DNA of 64,000 bases from the NCBI GenBank assembly GCA_047495785.1, contig JBLDXI010000073.1, positions 124,001 to 188,000 of the forward strand, written 5' to 3'. The notes under the pieces were generated by a model. It worked only from the letters and a program-made list of their open reading frames with translations. It made no database searches and had not been told where the DNA came from. This document shows positions 55,824-64,000 of this stretch, in pieces. Source of the DNA: Lepidodermella squamata. Lineage: Eukaryota > Gastrotricha. The translations under genes were made by a program, and so were the position numbers. Numbering within the stretch: the first letter of the stretch is position 1; each line of letters begins with the position of its first letter.

Positions 55824-57915
55824 TTACGCAAACCACTCGCATAAGACTTGAAATACACTGGCTTCACAAGGCATTGCTGAATAGGCATAGGCGAGGCTCA
55901 CATAGTTGATAACAGCGCAGTCACCGCCAGATGGCCTAAACCAATACGTTCCGGCCAAAATTAAATCCGAGCCATCTTCCCATTTGAACACTCCTTGCTG
56001 CAGAGTCAGACCGATCCACGCGTATGTGCCCCGATAAGTGAACAGCGCTACATCGGCCGCGGCCAGCTCATCTGCTGATTTAATCGTGCCTATCGTGGCA
56101 TTGTTTTCGACGCATTTCGACGCGGCAGTGGTCTTATTGGTGTTAACATACAGCACCAAGTACTTCTTGACCACAGCCTTGCACGTGTCCTCGTTCGGAT
56201 AGTCGACATTGGGTGGAGTTCGAACCTGTGTTTCCGCATCACAGCCTGTCGACTCGGTTACGCAGTGAGCCGTCCCGTCAGATTTATCGACGCAGCGGAC
56301 ATAAGACTAGAAAACAGCGCAACATTTTATTTCGACACTATACAAAACCTATCGAAGCGCTATTTGATATCACGAAATTATTTGTTATGCATATTACCAA
56401 ACATGAGATATCGGGAATCGAAAAATTGAACTTACAGGAGGCGATATATCATTGATGCACTTGTCGTGGTTCAGTTGGAAGCTCTGCGAGTCCGAGAACA
56501 GCTTAGCCTGCCACAGAAAAAACTTAGGTTTTACTTAAAACATTAACTGAGCCGCGTTACTTGAGATTGGTCTTGAGGACAGGCTGCGTAGCAAGACAAA
56601 CGGTTGGATGAATCTTCGCACGACACGGCATTCTGTTGGGCAAGCGAAACCGTATTATTAGGTGCGAAAACAGACTTGATAACTTACCCCAAGCAGGCAT
56701 GTTGCACGGTTGATGTAAACTTTGTTCGAGTATTGCTGAGTTTCATTGCTGGCTGAACAGCCGGGGCTTTGCGGTCGGCAGTCGTTGAACTTGCCCGTTG
56801 TCGAATCGAAGCAGCGGATGTGCGGCTTCTCGCTTACAGGGACTGAGACTGGAATCCACATAAAACACATTCGGAAGTGATAATTAATTTTGGAAGCTCT
56901 TTTTACGGCTTCAATTTATTACCGCTTTACTATAAGTATTACGGCTTCAATTTATTACCGCTTTACTATAAGTATTACGGCTTCAATTTATTACCGCTTT
57001 ACTATAAGTATTACACAATATCAACGCACCCGTTCCATTGACACAAGACGTGAGATTGGGAAACAAAGTTGAATCGGTAACCTGTAGATAAAGAATAACC
57101 AAGATTCACAAAACGAACTATTTGAGGCAGAAACACAAGACTACAACTTTGATTAATAGAAAATCACTCACCCAGTTCTCGGGGCAGGAAAACGGGTCGG
57201 GAACACATGTCATAATGGCGTTGCTCGAGGTGCAGCGCCTGAATGCCAAAGTCTTCAGTAAAAAATGTATATCACTAAACAAAATGCTCAAGATTCCCAA
57301 CAGTCCTCACGTCGAATACAGCTTTCTTTTTCTCGCATTCGTTGAGGTTGAAATTCAGGCTCAAAGTGGGCTGCTGGTCGTCGAACCAGAACGTCTGAGA
57401 CAGAGGTAATCATTTTAAAATAATTATATCTCAGGATTTTAGCCCCTATCTTTGATTCTCTAGATTGTACTTGTACGAATTATATGGAATGATGCTTACA
57501 TTCATATCACCCGGATTGTTGCATCCAACGTTTCCGGGAACGCAGAACGGGGTCAGAGCCGCGTATTTGTAGCACATTCGGGCGTTCTGAAAAGAAATCA
57601 GAATGAAATTACTAAAATATAAATTAGCCGATGAATAAACAGACCCCGGTGTTGCAGACGCCGATTGTTCGGAACGTTCCTCCCCACTGACGGAATAGAC
57701 ACACTTGAATTGGCAAGGCTATGTTTTACGATTGAATTGAAACGAACCTGGAATTCTTTCAGTGGATCACAGCCATTGGCAGCTTCAACACAGCTGGTGA
57801 ATCGGTTGCTCTGCCGCGAGAAGCAGCGAACCCAGTTCAACGGCTTGCTGCCCCAAGCAACGTCGCTCGAAGCAAGCATCAGCGCCAACAATACAGCGAA
57901 GTAATAAGCCGTCAT
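55824..57915 (-). CDS. Secreted Cys-module / C-type lectin protein (paralogue of 7.7-10.6 kb gene)
   Basis: Nine exons: 57748-57915, 57500-57586, 57311-57394, 57172-57252, 57030-57081, 56688-56848, 56561-56632, 56436-56507, 55824-56306. They sum to 419 residues. A signal peptide (MTAYYFAVLLALMLASSDVAWG) precedes repeating Cys modules: RCFSRQSNRFTSC, ARMCYKYAALTPFCVPGN, RRCTSSNAIMTCVP, RCFDSTTGKFNDC, VSCEDSSNRLSCYAACP, RCVDKSDGTAHC. The last exon adds one C-type lectin-like domain with AWIGLTLQQG, FKWEDGS and GDCAVIN, ending VLCEWFA. The classical EPN sugar-binding triad is not present. Exon sizes and phases track the gene at 7.7-10.6 kb (first exon 168 bp in both), but there is no EGF exon and one lectin domain instead of two. 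Extracellular recognition or adhesion is inferred. Confidence 0.85.
56903..57010. repeat. 36-bp minisatellite x3 in an intron
   Basis: TTACGGCTTCAATTTATTAC plus CGCTTTACTATAAGTA is repeated three times head to tail inside the intron between exons 57030-57081 and 56688-56848. It makes an artificial plus-strand open frame. Confidence 0.95.
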
Positions 57916-58689
57916 TTAATTAGGCAAATTTCAATTTTAAAGCTACAAAAAATTGAATTCGGCGAATTAAGGATTTTAACCGCTGAAAAATATCCCTAAA
58001 TTCAACTATTATAAACTATGAAACTATTTTCATTAAAAAATATAAGGTTTGAAGTATAGATAAATTTTGATTTAAATTAATTTGTTTCATCTTTTACTGA
58101 ATACAAATAAAAATTAATTTTCATAAATTAAGAAAAATTCGAAGCCCTAAATTCAAGGGCCGCTTTGTTAATCGCTGGTACGACTTTGTAGTAGATAGCA
58201 GAATTGTTAAAAGCATAACCTGTAGCCATCGCCAGCCGCTAAATTAGTTGAAACCGCGATCATTAGCAAATGAAAACCATATTGGTAAAGGAATTACGCG
58301 AAAAATTCAAAATTTCTAATAGTTGCAAATTGAAAATGAATGTTTATGAGCTCGCCTCGAATCGCGTGGTCACGGCAACTTCTGAAAACGTGTCCGAAAA
58401 CAATGCTTTTCCAATCACGTGTTCATCAAAAACATGTTTGTTGATTGATGCTGTCTTTTCACAGAATAATATCCCACTTTTTGCGCAGCGCTGAAACCAA
58501 ATTTAACATGAGCGTAAACAATAATATTTTATTATTTTATTTTTTACGCAAGATCTCTCCATTCAATTGATATAGAATTGATTGCATTTTTCCTAATGGT
58601 TAGTAAAACAGCCACGAAATTCGAAAATAGGATCATCAGCCATAAAACTGCGGGCTTGAATTTTAATAGCATTTACTTGGAATATTCGA
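57916..58689. other. Intergenic, no gene seen
   Basis: AT-rich upstream region of the lectin gene. A 74-codon plus frame at 58270-58494 has no recognisable feature. Confidence 0.45.
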
Positions 58690-58782
58690 AATTCTTATTG
58701 ACATTCTTATTTATTTATTTATTATTTATTTATAAGCTTTAACGCCCAAAAGAGGGCAGCTTGACAAGAGGTAATTTAAAAG
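58690..58782 (-). mobile_element. 3' tail of a non-LTR retroelement, copy 2
   Basis: Same conserved end and AT-tetranucleotide tail as 45447-45512, in the same (minus) orientation. The two copies differ by one base in the core segment (CCCAGAAGAGG against CCCAAAAGAGG). Confidence 0.6.
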
Positions 58783-59205
58783 TGAAACATGTAATTGCAG
58801 GACAGTTTACAGATGAATAGGACATGAATAGGAGCTTCAGCCAACGCTGTATCTGAAGAGGAGTGACTAAAACTGAACCAAATTTTCGCAATATTCAAGC
58901 TTTATGGAATCGGCGACCCACGGAAAAAGGTCCCGGAATCAAAAAGTCGCTATTACAATTCAAGTTGACAGTTGGGTGTGGCATGTTTAAACCGGTTTGT
59001 CGAAACAAATCAGACAGATTACGACTGCGGTCAGCAGTGGGCGTCTTCCGGGTTCCGGGCAGCCAATTGGCAGTCGCTGCTTGTCTGTATGATTTCGGAC
59101 ATTTTTGCAATTTTTTTGGACAGTTTTTTCTAGCCCTGGCTCTCAGATGCTGTCGGGTTACTTTGTGATTGTGATTGATACCTGCGGCGCTTCAGATAAA
59201 ATAGC

Positions 59206-59541
59206 GTGAGAAATTGTTCATTAACCCGGGCCGAGAAATCGTTAAAATCTGCGAACATCTCTTTCCTTTTATATTTATCAAATCAGCTGTTAAAAAAACA
59301 GAATGTTGAGCTATCGACGTCACCTCAGCAGAATATGTCGATGCAAGCTCTTGCAGAAAATCTGATCAACAACGAGCAATTTAAAGCTTTGATCTCGAAG
59401 ATTGTCTGCGAAGCTATCACGGCCGCCCTGTCCACGCACTTCAGCATAGCTTTGGAAAATACGAACCCCGCAGGTATTATCAATGGGTTAACAACTATCC
59501 TTTCGGCAGCATCTGCTGCGCACCCGCCCCGCTCGGCCTAG
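59206..59541 (+). pseudogene. Possible LINE ORF1-type fragment
   Basis: This 111-codon frame contains MSMQALAENLINNEQFKALI and lies directly in front of a reverse-transcriptase fragment with only a few bases between. The position suggests the C-end of a retroelement first ORF, but no zinc knuckle or RRM is visible. Confidence 0.3.
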
Positions 59542-59544
59542 CCC

Positions 59545-59849
59545 ATGGCCGAACCTACCAAGGCAGTCGACGTCGGAGACTGGGGCCTACCTGAATCCTA
59601 TCGACCAGTCGCCCTGCTGCCATCACTTGGCAAGTGTCTAGAACTGCTCTTCATAAAAGTTCTCTTCGATTTTCTGGTAAGCAAAAACCTGCTGCCGCAA
59701 CGTCAGTTCGGCTTTTGGCAAGGTCGCAGTGCCTAAGACTCCACCTTCAGGCTCGTCAACGACGTTGCCATGGACATTGGAAGCTCGTCACAGCTGCCTT
59801 AGACTTCAAGAGTGCCTTCGATATCGTCTGGCACAATGACATAAGCTGA
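59545..59849 (+). pseudogene. Broken non-LTR retrotransposon reverse transcriptase
   Basis: Fragments of the RT fingers/palm read SYRPVALLPSLGKCLELL and LPQRQFGFWQGRSA, then after a stop and frame change ALDFKSAFDIVWHNDI. These match the YRPISLLP...HQFGFR-x-G-S...LDFxKAFDxVWH pattern of jockey/CR1-type LINEs. Most of the element, including the YxDD box, is missing. Confidence 0.75.
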
Positions 59850-60239
59850 TTGTCCTCGAGCCTAAAATTCGTTGGGTGGCCGACTTTTGCGCGGCCGTTG
59901 CTTCAAGCTTATTTGAAAATAAGCAAAAGAATTGATCAATTTGAAAATCGAAAATCGAAAAACATCAAGAAAATCATCAAGAAAAGCCAGGAATTCAAGA
60001 ATTTGAATGTCTTGAAATGAAAACACTTTTTGCGTTTTGCTGCAAAATACAAAAAATTCGCCAAACCTCACATTTGACCCTTGTTATCGGTCACGTTTCC
60101 TCAGTCGAAAAACAACGTTTGAAGCGACAAAAGCTTGAGACTTTCCTCGCTTGCGAATCGCAAATTTTTCGGAGTAAGGCAACTGTGAGCTCGTCGTCCA
60201 ACTAATTGTCGCCAAGCCCTACGCGATCGTGCAAATTAG

Positions 60240-60470
60240 AGGTAAATATCCGCATTGCCATGATGCGGCAGTGTGCGAAGTAGAATCCGGGAACGGAGGT
60301 TTTCCTCGGTTTCTACGGCATCCAGCCGAAGAAACCACAGACCCCCCTCCATCTTGTGGTTTTTTCATACCGGAGTCCCACGGGTCCCGAAGCTGGGATG
60401 TTGTGACACCCCAGCAACCCTGTACTTCGCAACCTGATCCTCCCGGTGAATCTACACAGGTATGTGTCTA
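60240..60470. repeat. Dispersed GC-rich repeat, second copy
   Basis: It shares blocks with 46520-46640: GAAGAAACCA, GGTTTTTTCA, and CCAGCA then CCCTGTACTTCG. It lies downstream of the RT fragment, so it may belong to the same retroelement family. The interval 59850-60240 holds no supported gene. Confidence 0.5.
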
Positions 60471-60720
60471 AAAATAAGCCCATCACGCATTTGAGTTAGA
60501 GTTTAGCAATTAAATTGCCCTGATCGAATATTGCAGCACCATGCACCATTATTCTTTTTCTTCAGCTGTCCTTGAGCCTTGAGCAAGGCTGCAATTTTCA
60601 TATAGCTTCATTGCGAAATTCTCACTGACGCAATACGAGCGAATTTTCCTTAAGCTAATTACTCAGGGCTCGATTCTATATTAAAGAAATCAATCATTGC
60701 ATTTCCAGTCACTGTCAAAA

Positions 60721-63351
60721 ATGACTTTCTCGAACGTTTTCTTATTACTTGCCATCCCGCTTACTACCTTCATCAATGCTCAAATCATTAAGAAATACAA
60801 CATCTCAATGCTGCAGGTATTCCCAGTTAATCATGTAGGATGCCCGCCAGCTGTGAAAATCGCGATAGATACGGCTAACAGCCGAAGTGACGTTCTGCCA
60901 GACTACAACATCGTACCAGACTATCGCGATGAAGAGGGCTTCGCGCAAGGCTACGCACCCGTACGTGAGCTCGTGAGATACGGACGAGCTTGGGAAAACA
61001 GACCAGATGACGGTTTAATTCGTTCGCCGATTTTTCTCGGACCTTTCTTCTCCGTCGGCTGCAAACCCTACGGGAAGCCGCTGAAATATTTCAACATGGT
61101 CGGACTTGCTATCTCCTGTACAGCGCCGTTTCTCGCTGATCACGTGACCTATCCGAATCTCTATAGCGTTCAGTCAAATGGAGAGCTAACCGCGATATCC
61201 TTGGTTCACTTTTTTAAAGACGTTGGAAAGTGGTCGACGATAGGGATTCTAACGCTGGCCAGCTCTCAAAACGACTATATATCAGCAACATACGTCAACA
61301 GATACGCCTTGGATAGTGGCATTCGGGTTCCAACTTTCAACATCGTCTTGGACATAACTGACGACGTGATCACTGAGCTTCAATTTCACGACGTTCGAGT
61401 CATTGTTGTCTACATCAACAGCGAGCCTCTTTTGTGGCGTTTTCTCTGCAAAGCTTATTACGCCGGAATCACCGGTCAACGATATATTTTTTTCTTGTCA
61501 AACTCCTTGGCAGCGGAACCAAACAACATCAGGCCAGAAAACTTGTGGGACATTTGGTGCACAAAAGAAATATTGCGAATCCAGTTCAATTTCGCTTTGT
61601 TTGTCGGGCCGATAACTCAGGTCATGGATGATAGCAGAGTCAGCGAGTTTGGTTACAATACTACCTATTTCGAGGAGAAAATGACCGAAATTTTGAAGAG
61701 ACCTCGCTCTGCAACTAAAGGATCGCTGAAATATGTCTGCCATGATGCTACCATGATGGGGATATACGCCATGCATGACGCTGAAAATCGACTGAAGCGA
61801 GAATTCAACATGTCACTGCGAGACATGAACACAAACCCTGAAACTGTTATGAAAGTCGTGAATCAATCTGTTTTGACTGTAAACATCTCCGGCCTGAGAG
61901 GCCAGCTTCGTTTCAGCAAGCGAGGATACGCTGAAAATGATTTGATTCTCTACTCCTACTACGATTCTGATGGATATCGCAACAAGTTCGCTTCAGCCGA
62001 GGTGGATACTAGTCGAAATTACATGTTCTATGGTCGATATAAAATTTCCTCCCTGGAACCAATGGATTGGGCTGCTTGGAATAATGGCGGCAAACCTCCT
62101 AGAGATTCAGCATTTCTGATCTCCATCACTGACGACGTATCAGATAGCATTTCAACTTGCGTTATAGTGATTGCAAGCATTTCTTCTGCAATTCATCTTT
62201 TTATGATTCTGTTTACAATGAAAAGCGGAAGCAGCCCTGAAATAGTAACTTCTCCTCAAGTGAAAGTGGTTGGGTATGCAGGTTGCATCTTGTTAAATGG
62301 AGCTGGCGTAGCCTACTCATTGAAAACCAGCACAAATGCCTACATGATAGCAATTGTCCGGCTTTGCTTACTTGTTGGGGCCTTGTCTATCATAATTGGA
62401 GTAATTTCACTCCGGGCTTACTTTCTCGCCAAAAAACTTCCACCCCCACCGAAACGATTCAAAGTCAATCGAGGTGGTAAAGTTGTTGACACGATTACAG
62501 TCGTTTCTCATACAAAGCTGAAGTTTGTTGAACCAAGAGAAGGAGAAGCCTCTCGCTCTTTTTCCCCGACTGGGGGCAATGTACCCCCACCGGAAAATAA
62601 GCAAATCTCAGTACGATGGGTGTCTGGCAAGCATCAAATAAGCAATCATACAGCCCAGCCAAATCTACTTTCGACTGACGCAGTAGCGAAACCCCTGATG
62701 GCTCGAAAGGCGAGTCATACACCAGTCATTCACACAACCTCAGACCATAGCCTGCGATTTGCTGCCAGCACTCAAGTACCTCATGTGAACACTCTTCACC
62801 CAATCGAATTTGAAGACGGAATTCAAGAGAAGACGTTGGGTTTCACTGTTGGTTTCGTGGCGATTAATGCTTTTCTAGTTACGATCTGGCTGCTTTTCGA
62901 TTCATTCAATTGCCAAACAATCACCGCCCCTCGCGACAAAAATTATGACCCAGTTACGGATACAAATTATGACATCTCAGTCGTGATTTGCTCATCAGCA
63001 CATGGAATCTTTTGGATGATGGCTCTCGCGCTTTTCCACGTTGCAGTCTTAGCTTTTTGCACGCTCCAAGCCTACAGGCTGAAACAAGGCATGAAGCTGC
63101 TCGTTAGTAATTGCTGCCGAGAAATGGGTGGGATCATGCTCGGCCCACTGAATGCGCTCTCGCTGCTGCTCTGCTCGATTATGATCGTCTTCACTCTCCG
63201 TGATCAAGCCAGTCAACATACTGCAGTAGCTTTCTCAGCTTTGCTAATTTCGCTGACGACGAGCCTTAGCCTGGGGTATTCGGCGATAAAAGGCGCGGTC
63301 GAACAGCGTGGAGGACGGTTCATTGTCGGTCTGAAAAATATGTTCAAGTGA
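60721..63351 (+). CDS. GABA-B-like class C G-protein-coupled receptor, intronless
   Basis: The ATG at 60721 follows a splice-acceptor-like ATTTCCAG and starts a signal peptide (MTFSNVFLLLAIPLTTFINA), so it is preferred over an upstream non-ATG start; 876 residues. Residues about 25-465 form a bilobed Venus-flytrap domain (FLGPFFSVGC, ISCTAPFLAD, YSVQSNGELTAISLVHFFKD, TIGILTLASSQNDY). Seven membrane segments lie at about 476-500, 516-536, 540-565, 706-727, 755-781, 804-827 and 834-857. Residues about 569-703 form an unusually long second intracellular loop, rich in Pro/Ser/Thr/His. The C-tail is about 19 residues, without the coiled coil of vertebrate GABA-B subunits. There is no cysteine-rich domain between flytrap and membrane, as in GABA-B receptors. 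The ligand is unknown. AATAAA lies at 63721-63726. Confidence 0.85.
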   Translation: MTFSNVFLLLAIPLTTFINAQIIKKYNISMLQVFPVNHVGCPPAVKIAIDTANSRSDVLPDYNIVPDYRDEEGFAQGYAPVRELVRYGRAWENRPDDGLIRSPIFLGPFFSVGCKPYGKPLKYFNMVGLAISCTAPFLADHVTYPNLYSVQSNGELTAISLVHFFKDVGKWSTIGILTLASSQNDYISATYVNRYALDSGIRVPTFNIVLDITDDVITELQFHDVRVIVVYINSEPLLWRFLCKAYYAGITGQRYIFFLSNSLAAEPNNIRPENLWDIWCTKEILRIQFNFALFVGPITQVMDDSRVSEFGYNTTYFEEKMTEILKRPRSATKGSLKYVCHDATMMGIYAMHDAENRLKREFNMSLRDMNTNPETVMKVVNQSVLTVNISGLRGQLRFSKRGYAENDLILYSYYDSDGYRNKFASAEVDTSRNYMFYGRYKISSLEPMDWAAWNNGGKPPRDSAFLISITDDVSDSISTCVIVIASISSAIHLFMILFTMKSGSSPEIVTSPQVKVVGYAGCILLNGAGVAYSLKTSTNAYMIAIVRLCLLVGALSIIIGVISLRAYFLAKKLPPPPKRFKVNRGGKVVDTITVVSHTKLKFVEPREGEASRSFSPTGGNVPPPENKQISVRWVSGKHQISNHTAQPNLLSTDAVAKPLMARKASHTPVIHTTSDHSLRFAASTQVPHVNTLHPIEFEDGIQEKTLGFTVGFVAINAFLVTIWLLFDSFNCQTITAPRDKNYDPVTDTNYDISVVICSSAHGIFWMMALALFHVAVLAFCTLQAYRLKQGMKLLVSNCCREMGGIMLGPLNALSLLLCSIMIVFTLRDQASQHTAVAFSALLISLTTSLSLGYSAIKGAVEQRGGRFIVGLKNMFK

Positions 63352-64000
63352 CAATTTCGAATATTGTTGTTTCGGAGTGGGTGTTGGGATGCTTATGTAG
63401 AGTATTTGCACACACAGATATCTTTAGCATGGATGAATAACTCGGATTTAAGCTTTTTACGTCACTTCAAAGGCAACATTTGTCAAGTGGGAATTTAGTT
63501 AATTTTGCCACTTCATAAACACAACTTTTTACCTCAATCTTAAAATTAATATGGTTTCATGAACCACAAATTTGTCGCGGCATGAAAGAAGGTTTTTATG
63601 ATTGTGCACAACAATTTCTATTCGATGGGTTTTGATCGCCCTATTGAGAAATAATACTTTTCTATGCCGCCTACAAGAATTCGGAATAGTCTCATTGGAG
63701 AATGCCAAGATTTTCAGTGTAATAAAAATGGCGATGATAGATGATATTTGAACGTAAATTCAGATTACGGTAAGTACGCTCAGTGCTGGAATAAGCCGAA
63801 CGTATTCCTTCTTTACGTTCGTGTCGTCAAAGTACGATTGAACGATTCATCAAAGTGGTTGTTTGGGCGCGTCGCTAACGATAGGGACATTTCGGCTACT
63901 TTTCGCATCGATGATAGATAGAGACAGACAGGCAAGCCCTCGTAACAGACGAAAAATAATGATCGCAGCTAATGAGGACATTTATAGCAACAAAAATCTG
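63352..64000. other. 3' flank of the receptor gene
   Basis: No gene seen. A possible poly(A) signal is at 63721-63726, about 370 bp past the stop. Confidence 0.45.

Overview
ORGANISM. The window is nuclear DNA of a non-vertebrate animal. Genes are split by GT-AG introns that are often only 49-80 bp long. AATAAA signals follow most stops, and the proteins are metazoan (collagen, C-type lectin domains, EGF, Dab-like PTB, GABA-B-like receptor). Telomere-like CCCTAA/TTAGGG blocks argue against a typical TTAGGC nematode. Tiny introns plus several GC-AG introns would suit a compact-genome lineage such as an appendicularian tunicate, but a sponge or another group cannot be excluded from sequence alone. 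REGION 1 (1-34 kb) holds two paralogous minus-strand collagen genes in tandem. The right-hand gene (33779 to 12888) reads as about 169 exons and 2,878 residues: signal peptide, Cys-rich domain weakly resembling the C-terminal part of MPEG1/perforin-2, furin-type RSKR site, Cys cluster, a very long Gly-X-Y region, and a short tail without an NC1 domain. Its middle is 38 near-identical 442-bp units of four exons each, plus one 359-bp unit. The left-hand gene (5269 to beyond position 1) has lost the Cys-rich exon and carries its own array of 359-bp three-exon units. Both units encode 57 residues; they differ mainly by one 69-bp intron that contains a perfect hairpin. Between the two collagen genes lie a secreted Cys-module/EGF/double C-type-lectin gene (7.7-10.6 kb, minus) and a small C2H2 zinc-finger gene with a CtBP-type PLDLS motif (11.4 kb, plus). 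REGION 2 (34-41.7 kb) holds a secreted ankyrin-repeat gene (plus) and a divergent PRPP-synthetase gene (minus) whose substrate loops are altered. The synthetase intron carries inverted telomere-like repeats, and a long fold-back element lies just past its stop. REGION 3 (41.7-51.7 kb) holds a four-member tandem family of unrecognised proteins (R|Q splice junction, LLSxDxxVWSPS motif, C-terminal CSxEF motif), a three-PTB-domain gene, and a convergent secreted ankyrin/Cys/Lys-rich gene. Non-LTR retroelement debris sits inside this cluster. REGION 4 (52-64 kb) is mostly intergenic. It has a second Cys-module/C-type-lectin gene (55.8-57.9 kb, minus) paralogous to the one in region 1, a broken LINE reverse-transcriptase fragment, and an intronless GABA-B-like class C receptor with an enlarged second intracellular loop. 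Much of the window encodes secreted or extracellular proteins made by duplicating phase-compatible exons, both within and between genes. All splice models are read by eye from consensus sites, phase and paralogue alignment.
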